Source: Debaryomyces hansenii CBS767 (taxonomy: Eukaryota > Ascomycota > Pichiomycetes > Serinales > Debaryomycetaceae). Taken from it: a DNA stretch of 64,000 bases. The stretch lies in NCBI RefSeq assembly GCF_000006445.2, contig NC_006048.2, positions 124,001-188,000 on the forward strand, written 5' to 3'. Numbering within the stretch: the first letter of the stretch is position 1; each line of letters opens with the position of its first letter. Shown one piece after another: positions 49,101 through 57,111 of this stretch. The translations under genes were made by a program, and so were the position numbers. A model generated the notes under the pieces. That model saw only the letters and a list, made by a program, of their open reading frames with translations. It did not search any database and had not been told where the DNA came from.

Positions 49101-49265
49101 GTTCTGTGTCTGCTGGATATATGGCGAGTTCACTAGTAAATTTGATGGTAACATCGACTGGCTGTACGATAAATCAAGTGGTGTCACCGGAGGAGCCATA
49201 TCGGCCGGATAATACCCTTGGGGCCCGTGGTACGAATTATAATATACTCCTTGGTGCGGATACAT
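46176..49265 (-). CDS. MRN1: Mrn1-like RNA-binding protein with four RRM-type domains
   Basis: A 1029-residue protein with a Gln/His/Tyr-rich N-terminus and RRM-like domains at about 128-220 (SRTVILKNIDENVSLNELL), 260-350 (CLLIRLHSSEF), 508-585 (NRTIYLGNLHPNTTVEEIAN) and 610-700 (RNVYIGIKLN, CGFLNFINIADAI). The spacing and the GWAKNHSG and ASRNVYIG linkers match S. cerevisiae Mrn1 and S. pombe Nrd1, proteins that bind mRNAs for cell-wall and mitochondrial functions and act in differentiation. The C-terminal third is Glu/Asp- and Asn-rich with an acidic run of EDDEDDEDEDD type. It is larger than S. cerevisiae Mrn1 (612), mainly through disordered segments. Confidence 0.8.
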   Translation of the reverse strand: MYPHQGVYYNSYHGPQGYYPADMAPPVTPLDLSYSQSMLPSNLLVNSPYIQQTQNIVPMSPILPRQYAPPSLNLSHGNLAHHQQQLLQMHSHHQHQNQQHHSQHPHYVPNSPYLTPLSSNSNLEQLNLSRTVILKNIDENVSLNELLNSIDFGPIEYCKMYSRPAPERLRDTENLKTCVISFVNSKISINFHIKYSKNRYNLNKLKEKLRNSKYLKVSLNESTNASSNGSINNFNSHLNNQDYIKLKTLNYILEFNATRCLLIRLHSSEFTSSNIEGIENDVTRQCSKFGEIEDLKISTNETKSEVKCLIHFTSIDAAIKSYEFYLKKIQADKQDQIDFEGTDKSKDAIEYLQASFHRDRCDRTVIDKPSSGSNTNSPIFSKRQTTTINHNNIIPEDLNEPTPDTEGEELETFGEESVLDDQSILENHESIRSSLLSNAKDPQEPSYDQISSKSSSSQNIDQSYISNSSSYMLNTYPSINQSQVRMQIPQVPNNNSASSYQYNPDPFNVGNRTIYLGNLHPNTTVEEIANNVRAGGLVESIRYHPDKRVCFITFIDPTIALKFYLNHQVLHQLIIHGYDITVGWAKNHSGALNRDISLAVTAGASRNVYIGIKLNKDENNGSSSTTKDNKIRLPNESVLRSDFSKFGELEQINFYHNKDCGFLNFINIADAIKLVDSFESRNISKINKIVGDNGEFYDKYNVFKISFAKDRCGNPPKFSFKKKFGKRKNKDLAKPEDDSVIGKLDHNEDGRDEVRDEAMNEEAAMVFGIMSTTESKKEVSTSNEDEEPEETRKAFEQSDITISGKAEKENNKNEKYEKTQANIKDVKSEIPGAADEDDEDDEDEDDISIIIGSDETTYSARDELKKSRNSGDKFYNNKVNTSDTFIPFRKSSRNSSNISLNSHNPNYMKYYNQDSKFPPSPYHHHQQQLQHQQLYYMQNSQRPMASRMNSFGYGGYYPPPNPNPNQYTYTANPSKNPYSTSGSQVMSQYLAKSQHDNLVYAASILSNDVGMDEDKEYHYKPNSRRNSKK

Positions 49266-50736
49266 TCTAACGTTGTATGGCGGTTCTTTTCACTTACTTT
49301 TCCCTAGTGTGGGTTCGAATACTTTTATGGCACTTAGCGCGTTGAATACCTAATGGTATAGCAATGTATCGAGAAGTGTATAGTCCCGATTTTCGTGGTG
49401 CAAATTAAACGATCGCTTTCCTATGGCTATAGAAACGATTGGATGTGGTCTAGATATATAGATCACTTTTTTATCAACCTTGGACGTCGGCGGTTAATTA
49501 GTCTGTTTTGAATGGGGTAACCTTGTTTCGTGGTCTTTTTAACAGTTTCAAAAGAAAATATCCCTGGTTTGGTGCACCTTTTATTAACTGTCGTGTAGCA
49601 CCTTATAGCTAGCAATAATTATACCTAATAGATATCAAATATATGGTATGTTGTTTAGAAAAAAAAACCACTATAATAATAAGCGTTTTTTTTTAGTTGC
49701 CAGTTCTCAATTTCAAAGGAGGGTGTGCAATTTTCTTTCCCACGATAAAGTGAAAATTGCGTACAGAACAATTTCATCCACTTTAACTACCAGTACGCAC
49801 ATATCGCCTTTGATACCATTGCAAATTGACCTACATTTTACTAGATTCAGGATAAGTGCATAATCCCGTCTGCATGTGTTTCGATTCATTCATCTCGCTC
49901 TCATTCGTCTCGCACCCCTGTTGGCCGTACTGTAGAATTACATGTTGACACCCATATTATTCCTATAGCACCCTACTCTCTATACTTCTACATTTACCAT
50001 TACTCTACATTACCGGTAAGGTGCTATTATGCTTGCCTTGTTGGCAGCCTCACCACAAATCGTGTCGGGCTATGATTTGCTCCAGGCTATAACGTAGTAT
50101 TTATAGAACATCCCCCAACAATAGGGAGGAACTGAATCGGCAAAAATAATCAGTGCGATTCATGCGCTGATGGTGCGCGGTACTTAAAACAAACAGTAGG
50201 CAGTATTGTCGGTCTAGTCAGAGAGTGAATATGTTTGAAGTTATCAGAGAGTAGTTTGTTTGGCGTTGATACTAGTGAAGTATTCATCTGGGCCATTAAC
50301 GGGAAACCCATCCGCTGGCGGGTGGTTCTGGTCGCACCATAGACACCATAGACCCCGTTATAGTGGAATGTACGCTGCACCAGAGGACCCCCTGTGGCAA
50401 ACGAATACGCTCGTGTAAGACAGATACTGCCAGATCGGGCAGTCGAAGGCCGGCGAGTCACAGGCGTCCTCGACCTGAGAACGACATCGCGACATCGTGT
50501 GTCTGCGCGACATGCAACTACATTTTCGAAATCTCAGTATATATTACCGCTTCCAGTAGTCAAATATTTCCGCAATGGGCCTGATGACATAATCAGGGAA
50601 TTTCAAAAATTTTCGATGATTTCCTTAGTGATTCAAAAACACAAGGAATGAGAAGTCGATACATGGCAAATAAAAGGCTTTTCTTTCCAGATAAATTATT
50701 AATCGGTCAGATAATTAATTAATCAATCAATCAATC
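49266..50736. other. 1.47-kb spacer, MRN1 / GSP1 promoters, with a GC-rich structured patch
   Basis: Divergent upstream region. The part near MRN1 is AT-rich. From about 50130 to 50530 the sequence is clearly richer in GC than the surroundings and holds several inverted and direct repeats (listed as a separate entry). Overlapping open frames there occur on both strands and start only at non-ATG codons or lack homology. Directly before the GSP1 ATG stands a run of AATC repeats (about 50719-50735). Confidence 0.5.
50297..50497. other. Candidate structured RNA or regulatory element upstream of GSP1
   Basis: TAACGGG (50297-50303) can pair with CCCGTTA (50354-50360), enclosing CCATCC/GGGTGG (50308-50313 / 50320-50325) around a six-base loop, and a 9-bp direct repeat CACCATAGA (50335-50352). 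A second hairpin, ACTGCC/GGCAGT with a six-base loop, lies at 50426-50443, and CGACATCG is repeated back to back at 50482-50497. I do not recognise a known RNA family; the type is open. Confidence 0.35.
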
Positions 50737-51381
50737 ATGGCTCAAGAAGTTCCAACTTTCAAGTTAGTTTTAGTCGGAGATGGTGGTACCGGTAAGACCA
50801 CATTCGTCAAGAGACATTTAACGGGTGAATTCGAAAAGAAATACATTGCTACTTTAGGGGTCGAAGTCCACCCATTAGGATTCCACACCAACTTTGGGGA
50901 ATTGAAGTTCGATGTGTGGGACACTGCTGGTCAAGAAAAGTTCGGGGGATTAAGAGATGGATACTACATCAACGGACAATGTGGGATCATTATGTTCGAT
51001 GTGACATCAAGAATCACTTATAAGAATGTTCCAAACTGGCATAGAGATTTGGTCAGAGTGTGTGAAAACATTCCAATTGTGTTGTGTGGTAATAAGGTTG
51101 ATGTCAAGGAACGTAAGGTTAAGGCCAAGACCATCACTTTCCACAGAAAGAAGAACTTGCAATACTACGATATCTCTGCCAAATCCAACTATAACTTCGA
51201 AAAGCCATTCTTGTGGTTGGCCAGAAAGTTGGTTGGTAACCCTCAATTAGAATTCGTTGCTTCTCCAGCATTGGCTCCACCAGAAGTCCAAGTTGATGCT
51301 GACTTGATGCAAAGATATCAACAAGAAATGGAACAAGCCACTGCCTTGCCATTGCCTGATGAAGATGATGCTGATTTGTAG
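50737..51381 (+). CDS. GSP1: Ran GTPase
   Basis: A 214-residue small GTPase almost identical to Ran across eukaryotes. G1 is [10 protein letters not shown] (Lys20, Thr21), switch I has [12 protein letters not shown], switch II is [16 protein letters not shown] with catalytic Gln66, then NKVD and SAKSNYNF guanine-specificity loops, and the acidic [10 protein letters not shown]-terminus. Ran lacks a prenylation motif, as here. It drives nucleocytoplasmic transport and spindle and nuclear-envelope functions. Codon bias is high. The upstream region is unusually long and GC-rich in part. Confidence 0.98.
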   Translation: MAQEVPTFKLVLVGDGGTGKTTFVKRHLTGEFEKKYIATLGVEVHPLGFHTNFGELKFDVWDTAGQEKFGGLRDGYYINGQCGIIMFDVTSRITYKNVPNWHRDLVRVCENIPIVLCGNKVDVKERKVKAKTITFHRKKNLQYYDISAKSNYNFEKPFLWLARKLVGNPQLEFVASPALAPPEVQVDADLMQRYQQEMEQATALPLPDEDDADL

Positions 51382-51831
51382 ATCTTCTACTAATTGCTTG
51401 ATAAACCGTTTGAGTTTTGTCTGCTATTCTATATAGGTTACATTATTCATGTAATACATAAAGTTTAATTTAGTTTGAAATATGAGGTGTGTAAGTTAGT
51501 ATGCGATGTAATTCATATGTGTGTCGCTCTTGTCAATGCCATTATATTTATTATTTATTCTATTAACCTATCGTATTATTGCCAATTTAATATTGCGATG
51601 AATTTGTCTTCTATCGCTTCTTGTGCGAACAATGATCACCATCTAATATACAATTGTCACCCATCAGCGTACAATTCAGCTAAAAACTTCGTTTAGCGTA
51701 CAACCTCGACAAGGACCCCCATCAGTCTCAACACTACCTATATGCTGTTCAAGAAAAGTTCATTCTTCGTGGAGTAATCTTACATTTTACGTGCCTTCAC
51801 ACTTTTCCGATCTATAAAAACATTACGCAGT
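51382..51831. other. Convergent 3' flanks, GSP1 and YHC1
   Basis: 450 bp between stop codons; no gene, repeat or RNA recognised. Confidence 0.45.
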
Positions 51832-52197
51832 CTAGTATGTTTCCTGATTCTGTGTGTGCTCTGTTACCGACTGCTGGTACTCCTCTGTGTTTCGAAATGC
51901 TGAAGGTGGGGGATTTGGATAATTTGTCAAGCTTGGTGGGGGTGGTAAGCTGAAATCTCCCTTCAGGCTGCTCGTATTTCCTTCATTTGATGCTCCCGGT
52001 GCTCCCTTGTTCAAATAACTCAAATTAATCTCGTACATAGAGTCTAAAGGGTCCCATATTCCTGTTTCCTTTGCCTTCATCTCATAGTAATTACAGTAGT
52101 ATCTGATATGGTTCTTACCCATCAAATGTGATTTCCTCACACTCATAGTGTCATGAGTCAAATACGACTTACAATAGTCACAATAATATTTGGGCAT
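51832..52197 (-). CDS. YHC1: U1 snRNP protein U1-C
   Basis: The start is the ATG at 52197 (MPKYYCDYCKSYLTHDTMSV), giving 121 residues. The U1-C zinc finger uses Cys6, Cys9, His24 and His30 (RKSHLMGKNHIRYYC). The C-terminal half is Pro-rich (FSLPPPPSLTNYPNPPPSAF), as in human U1-C, while S. cerevisiae Yhc1 is longer. U1-C stabilises pairing of U1 snRNA with the 5' splice site. The strict GTATGT donors in this window fit its role. Divergent from ATP14 over 238 bp. Confidence 0.96.
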   Translation of the reverse strand: MPKYYCDYCKSYLTHDTMSVRKSHLMGKNHIRYYCNYYEMKAKETGIWDPLDSMYEINLSYLNKGAPGASNEGNTSSLKGDFSLPPPPSLTNYPNPPPSAFRNTEEYQQSVTEHTQNQETY

Positions 52198-52435
52198 CTT
52201 CAATCCTTATATTTCACTTCAAATTGCAGCTAGTTCTAACTGGAGACAAAATGATGCTTTTCATATTAGTATAGTATGTAGGTCATATGACCAAAGTTCA
52301 ACCAATAAAATTGTGTTTGTAGAAATTGCCAGAAGTACACGACCCCACCGATACTCGGTAAAAGAATTGGATATACTTAGGATAAATAGAACCTAAGGCT
52401 TGAAACGTTAATTAATACATAACAAGGAATTTATA

Positions 52436-52882
52436 ATGTTTAGACAATCAGTTGTATGTATTAGCATTGAGTACTAAAGTGTATTGATGGCTTTTTCGGA
52501 ACATGGAAATGACGAAAATCATCAATTATGATTGATTCTTCAACCGGATGAATTTACTAACAAAATTGTTCAGCGTAGTTTAAGTGCCAGAAGACTTTTT
52601 TCTATTAGTCCACAAAGAAGTAACTTAGTTTCTGATTTATACATTCAACAAATCAAAGCATTCAAACCAACACCATTATCTAACAAAGACGCTGAAAGCT
52701 CTATTAAATCATTTCAATTACCAAACAAGCCATCTGTTCCAGAATCTGAAATTTCTGCTGATGCTTTAAGTCAATATGAATCATCTGACGTTGAGACTGC
52801 AGCTACTGAACCATCATCTGCTGCTGAACCTGCTGCTGAAGAAGACTGGTTTGTCTTTGAAGAAGAAGAAGTGCACCATTAA
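52436..52882 (+). CDS. ATP14: F1Fo ATP synthase subunit h, spliced
   Basis: Exon 1 at 52436-52453 (MFRQSV) and exon 2 at 52574-52882 give 108 residues. The spliced N-terminus MFRQSVRSLSARRLFSISPQ is an Arg-rich, acid-free mitochondrial presequence; without splicing it would be lost. The mature part has NLVSDLYIQQIKAFKPTPLS and ends in an acidic tail with EEDWFVFEEEE, matching Atp14 (VIQDLYLRELKDTKLAPS, IEEDWLVLDDAEE). Subunit h belongs to the peripheral stalk of the mitochondrial ATP synthase. Confidence 0.93.
52454..52573 (+). other. ATP14 intron, 120 nt
   Basis: Donor GTATGT at 52454, branch point TACTAAC at 52555-52561, acceptor CAG ending at 52573, only 12 nt after the branch point. Phase 0 after six codons. 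It falls inside the mitochondrial presequence. Confidence 0.92.
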
Positions 52883-53613
52883 ACTATACTGATACACTTT
52901 TATTATGAATTGAAAAATTAAGTATTGTTTATTTGACATTTTCATTACTTTTATTAGTTTATACAACTGTATACGAAGTTTGCAAATAAAATAAAATAGA
53001 ATTTAATCATCTGTAGAAGTTAGAATGTTAATTGGACTGAAAAATTGAGTTTTAAGAATTAAATCCAATTGAATCTATCATGACACGGAAGACTTAATAT
53101 TGCTCTTGAACGAGGCATGCCCGTAATCTCTTTCAAGGCATCACAACTGAATCGTCTCTCAATTAAAAAAACTCGTCTACAATCAGTACCTTCTTGATGT
53201 ACTACAAAAAATCACGCCAAAAAGAAGAGCAAGTATATCGGTCAGATATCATAAACCAAGTCAATATTTAGGACTAGATTCAACTTATAATCTACTGCGC
53301 CCTGTATTATTCATAAGAGATAAGCCATTGGTTCAATCTATCTAATATCTACGAAGAACTCCCTTCAAAGCAAGAGACATACTGTACAGAGCATACAAAT
53401 CGGCTCTTGTTAATATCGGAACTATAGATATCATTTAGACTAATGGAAAATTAGATTAATCAACTATATATCAATTTCTTTGCTAAATATAAAAAACAAT
53501 TGTGGAGGATATAACAAATTCAAATCAGTATTACTCTCGCAGTAAATTTATTGTTTACATTTTGATCTCTACAAGCATTATCGTCTACAAAAGCATCTAC
53601 AACAGCATCTAAA
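52883..53613 (+). other. Spacer, ATP14 to the coiled-coil gene
   Basis: 731 bp, AT-rich, without a supported gene, repeat or RNA. Confidence 0.45.
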
Positions 53614-54867
53614 ATGGCATCTGAATCCCCCTATCTCGATACAGAGTCTATTTTGAATGCATCTGACTTAATAAATTCTACACTCATATCGAAAGGATAT
53701 ATTACGGAGAAACTTAATTTCAATTCTATAAACTGGAAAGATCTAGTACAAGACCAAATTGAGAATAATATACAAGAACTAGCAAAATTAGATGAATTGA
53801 AGGTAACTGAAACCATATATAATAATGATAAAAACATAATCAATATTATTTATTCTTTACTTCAGTCGATTGAGAGAAATAAAGCCCAGAATAAATCATT
53901 TAATAAAGTCATCAGCAAGAAAGACTCCACAATCAGAGATTTACAGAAAAAGATAGAATCGCTAGAGCATCAGGTAGACCAGTCTGAATCAAGATTGAAC
54001 AGATTTGTTCAAATTGATCAATTACAATTATCCAAGCGGGTACAGGATTTATCGCATGTAAATAAATTACAAACCCAAGACTTGAACAAGCTAAAAAATT
54101 GGTGTACAGATATAAAAACAAAGTATCACGTAAAACTAAAGAAGAAGAATATTGAAATAGATCACTTGAAGAATCAGTTACTAGATAAAAAGAACTTATC
54201 GACTACAACTACTTTTGGTATTCCATTATCTTACGATTCATCTCGAAATAATGATACAACAAGTTTTGATCAAGACATTAATTCAAATATAATTTACAAC
54301 CACAACCCAATAATAGATAATACTAATCCAAACACGCATCTAAATTCATCGTTACAGCCAGTATTAAATAAGCAATATGAACAAATCGTCATTGATTTAA
54401 CTCAATTAATTGAAAATTTAATATCAGAGAACCATAAATTTTCGAGGTTTATTAAATTAATAAATAATTATTATCAAAGCTTGAACATTCAATTGTCAAA
54501 CATAAATCACAAGCACTTAGATGTTCGTAGCTTACCAAATCCTTCTGATTTAATTGATCTTAATGAGTTTACAGGTGATTTGGACCCAGCAAATATAAAT
54601 TCCAAGGATTCATTGGATGAAATTGAATCCTTCGAGTATATCACTAAACCGTTATTGAACAATGTGTATAAAAATTATCATTATGTGTCAAACCTTGTTG
54701 AATTGGTTGATTCAAATAGCGCTCAAATAAATGAAAACGAAAATGGATTTTCATCCAAAAAGATTGATGAACTAAAGACAGAGTTAGAAATAGTAACAAG
54801 GAATTGGCAGGATGCTATTAAGACTTTGGAAAATTGGAAAAACTACCAACAGACCAATGATGATTAA
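53614..54867 (+). CDS. Coiled-coil protein, ADIP (afadin/alpha-actinin-binding)-like
   Basis: A 417-residue protein. The N-terminus (SDLINSTLISKGYITEKLNF, then IINIIYSLLQSIERNKAQNK) followed by a long coiled coil (about 100-195, RDLQKKIESLEHQVDQSESR, KNIEIDHLKNQLLDKK) resembles the ADIP/SSX2IP domain, whose animal members work at centrosomes and cell junctions. Asn/Ser-rich and further helical segments make up the rest. No membrane span or signal is seen. In fungi, related coiled-coil proteins are poorly studied; a cytoskeletal or spindle-pole role is only a guess. It is convergent with the membrane-protein gene, with 58 bp between stops. Confidence 0.6.
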   Translation: MASESPYLDTESILNASDLINSTLISKGYITEKLNFNSINWKDLVQDQIENNIQELAKLDELKVTETIYNNDKNIINIIYSLLQSIERNKAQNKSFNKVISKKDSTIRDLQKKIESLEHQVDQSESRLNRFVQIDQLQLSKRVQDLSHVNKLQTQDLNKLKNWCTDIKTKYHVKLKKKNIEIDHLKNQLLDKKNLSTTTTFGIPLSYDSSRNNDTTSFDQDINSNIIYNHNPIIDNTNPNTHLNSSLQPVLNKQYEQIVIDLTQLIENLISENHKFSRFIKLINNYYQSLNIQLSNINHKHLDVRSLPNPSDLIDLNEFTGDLDPANINSKDSLDEIESFEYITKPLLNNVYKNYHYVSNLVELVDSNSAQINENENGFSSKKIDELKTELEIVTRNWQDAIKTLENWKNYQQTNDD

Positions 54868-54925
54868 TATGTGTATTATTTGTAAAATTAGAAATAGAAT
54901 AAATGATGGTAATAATCCAAACCCA

Positions 54926-56167
54926 TTAACTGAAGTGATTCTCAAATTTATCTTTAGCGACTGATGATTCAGATACTTTTTTTAAAACTGTAGTTTCGAG
55001 GGAAACAATTCTAAGCGGGAAATCCTTAAGTAGTTCAAATTCATTCTCTTCGGCATCCTTTTTAAGTCTTAACGATAAATCACGGGTTTGTTTGTTATAT
55101 TCTAGGTATGTATTAAGCAAAATTCCAGTACAGTAGACACTATTATAGTTAGGATCAGATCTACCGATGCATATGCCGCTTCTAATTGTTGCATCAGTCG
55201 ATGAATTATTTCGGGATTCTGCAATATCTATCGAATCTTCATCATGTTTCATTTTGGATTTATCTATGTCAAGTTCTCCCTTCACATAAAACCGAACAAC
55301 TCTCAAAAGGTCCCCAGTCTGTAACGAGTTAAACTCAAAATCATTAACTCCGTCGAATGGTTTAACGACAACGACTATCCCTCCAACAGAAATCAAGTTT
55401 TCCAGATAGGGATCGTAAAGTTCCCGAATAACGTTTTTCTTAATGGCGTTAACTGAATTGCCAATCAAGTTCTGTAACATCAAAGTGCGTGTAAAGCTAT
55501 CATATTGGTCCGAAATATAAGACTGTTCACTTTCTGACGGTTTGGCAACAGTTGTTACAAAATTACTCGGCTCAGAATCATCCATTCGATATGTCAACGA
55601 TGACATCCTTCTTATATTTGAAAGGTGTTTAGCCTTCAAAGAGTTTCTTCGGTCGACGTTTGTACTAGCAAGTCCGTCTGATAAATCAAACCTATCTATC
55701 GCATCCTTATATACCAGTGAATAACTAGTTGTATCGTCCTTATTAAAACACGGGATAATGTTTACATCTTTCACATTGCCCATACATACTTGTGGTGTCT
55801 CACCATCTTCAGAAGGAAGCGTATAACTCTTGAGTGCTAGCCTTGAAAACGTTGAATTTGAATTCAAATTCGTATCACAATTCGTCACTGAACTTGGCGG
55901 TTTGTCTATATCGATTTGGTCTTCTAAATCTTTACTTCTCAGTCCACCGTATATCCATGACATTGCTTTAAACATATGCCTTAAAGTATGCGTCGTTTTC
56001 TGCTTGTCCCGAAAATGGAGATCAGACACATTGTACTCATCTTGGGGTGACTTAACATAGATTACGCAACACCAATAGCAATACAAAATCATAACAAATG
56101 ATAATAGAAAGCATGTCCCAATCACCGCTCCAATTATAGACCCAATTACAACACTATTGGATGCCAT
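54926..56167 (-). CDS. Unrecognised single-span membrane protein
   Basis: The first ATG in frame is at 56167 (MASNSVVIGSIIGAVIG), giving 413 residues. Residues about 6-35 form one strong membrane span (GTCFLLSFVMILYCYWCC) without a preceding signal peptide, so the long remainder is probably cytosolic (cysteines and basic residues follow the span). A C-terminal module (about 260-405) has alternating strands: ISVGGIVVVVKPFDGVNDFE, LQTGDLLRVVRFYVKGEL, FPLRIVSLETTVL, somewhat like an SH3-type barrel. I do not recognise the family. Function unknown; a cell-surface or polarity role is conceivable. Confidence 0.7.
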   Translation of the reverse strand: MASNSVVIGSIIGAVIGTCFLLSFVMILYCYWCCVIYVKSPQDEYNVSDLHFRDKQKTTHTLRHMFKAMSWIYGGLRSKDLEDQIDIDKPPSSVTNCDTNLNSNSTFSRLALKSYTLPSEDGETPQVCMGNVKDVNIIPCFNKDDTTSYSLVYKDAIDRFDLSDGLASTNVDRRNSLKAKHLSNIRRMSSLTYRMDDSEPSNFVTTVAKPSESEQSYISDQYDSFTRTLMLQNLIGNSVNAIKKNVIRELYDPYLENLISVGGIVVVVKPFDGVNDFEFNSLQTGDLLRVVRFYVKGELDIDKSKMKHDEDSIDIAESRNNSSTDATIRSGICIGRSDPNYNSVYCTGILLNTYLEYNKQTRDLSLRLKKDAEENEFELLKDFPLRIVSLETTVLKKVSESSVAKDKFENHFS

Positions 56168-56296
56168 GGCTCTTTGAAGGATCAATAAGCGCCAGACTGC
56201 CTTCTGGTTGCAAACATTTTTGCATATATATCACCGGCTCGGTATATGCACGACATTTCATCAGGGCTAATGCTAATGAATCTGTTGTATTTGTAT

Positions 56297-56920
56297 TTAT
56301 ACGGGCCCCTTTTCACCTGTAGTAGTGGAGTTCAATGTAGACTTGACATGGGAATCGAATTCGGCGTCAATATCTATAAAATTCGACAATATTTCGTGTT
56401 CTTCTTCCTTAGTCTTCATCCTCTCTTCGTCTAGCACTTTGTATTTTTTGTTAGCCTTTTTCGTTTTGCCCTGTTTTGTTTTTGTCTTCCTCTCATTCAC
56501 AATTGCCGTACGACACCCCTCTGGGTTCTGTAGCTCATCAAGCTTCAATGCCAATATTTCTCTAGCACGCTTACGGTTTTGTTCTTGTGACCTTGAATAC
56601 TGGCATGTCACAACTAATCCCGTAGGCTTATGCGTGAGCTGGACCTTGCTGTTACTCTTATTGATTTTCTGTCCTCCTGGTCCCCTTCCTCCTTTCAAAA
56701 AGGCTTCATCGATCTCTTCTTCCACAATAAGCCACTTCGGTCTCGGTGGCATCTTATTTTTCTTTGGTATCGCATAATTAACGTACGATGTGCTCACAAA
56801 ACATCTCACAGGTATCCTGAACGACAGATTCCTCGGCATGAGCCACCTCAATGGTAAATACATCATAATGCCACTTCGTCTGTAACCACCAACCAGCTGG
56901 ATCAATAGTATTATTGACAT
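56297..56920 (-). CDS. RSO55: Mitochondrial GGQ-type release/rescue factor, Rso55-like
   Basis: A 207-residue protein with a basic N-terminal targeting region (several possible ATGs within the first 28 residues), then a class-I release-factor catalytic domain: PPRPKWLIVEEEIDEAFLKG, the catalytic GGQ at 82-84 in GRGPGGQKINKSNSKVQLTH, and a Lys-rich C-terminal tail (KTKTKQGKTKKANKKYK). It lacks codon-recognition domains, as do C12orf65/MTRFR and yeast Rso55, which rescue stalled mitochondrial ribosomes. Pth4/ICT1-type is the alternative; the sequence after GGQ (NKSNSKVQLTHKPTG) fits the MTRFR branch. Divergent from MCM5 over 191 bp. Confidence 0.88.
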   Translation of the reverse strand: MSIILLIQLVGGYRRSGIMMYLPLRWLMPRNLSFRIPVRCFVSTSYVNYAIPKKNKMPPRPKWLIVEEEIDEAFLKGGRGPGGQKINKSNSKVQLTHKPTGLVVTCQYSRSQEQNRKRAREILALKLDELQNPEGCRTAIVNERKTKTKQGKTKKANKKYKVLDEERMKTKEEEHEILSNFIDIDAEFDSHVKSTLNSTTTGEKGPV

Positions 56921-57111
56921 ATTGCAGTCTAGGGAATTTTTCAGTAGTTTGCAGGTTGATGACTTTTTACCGTTTAGGCATCTACGCGTAGTTAACCCAA
57001 TTAGGATAATTAATTGTACACCGATATAAATTATTTATACCAACACGTCTCATCAGTTCTTCTTCCTGTAAAAGTTCCAAAACATAGTATAGAAGAGATC
57101 AAATAATAAGT
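56921..57111 (+). promoter_or_regulatory. MCM5 promoter with MCB and ECB-like elements
   Basis: ACGCGT at 56984-56989, inside a 10-bp palindrome CTACGCGTAG, is a perfect MCB site for MBF (G1/S). Seven bases on, CCCAATTAGG at 56996-57005 fits the CCCNNTNAGG core of the Mcm1-bound early cell-cycle box (M/G1). In S. cerevisiae MCM5/CDC46 is a known ECB gene. The same region is the promoter of RSO55 on the other strand. Confidence 0.7.

Noticed and set aside
50150..50651. Overlapping open frames on both strands upstream of GSP1
   Set aside because: They result from the GC-rich composition (few stops), lack homology, and the longest starts at GTG.
56168..56185. N-terminal extension of the membrane protein
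   Set aside because: It begins at TTG; the first in-frame ATG is at 56167.
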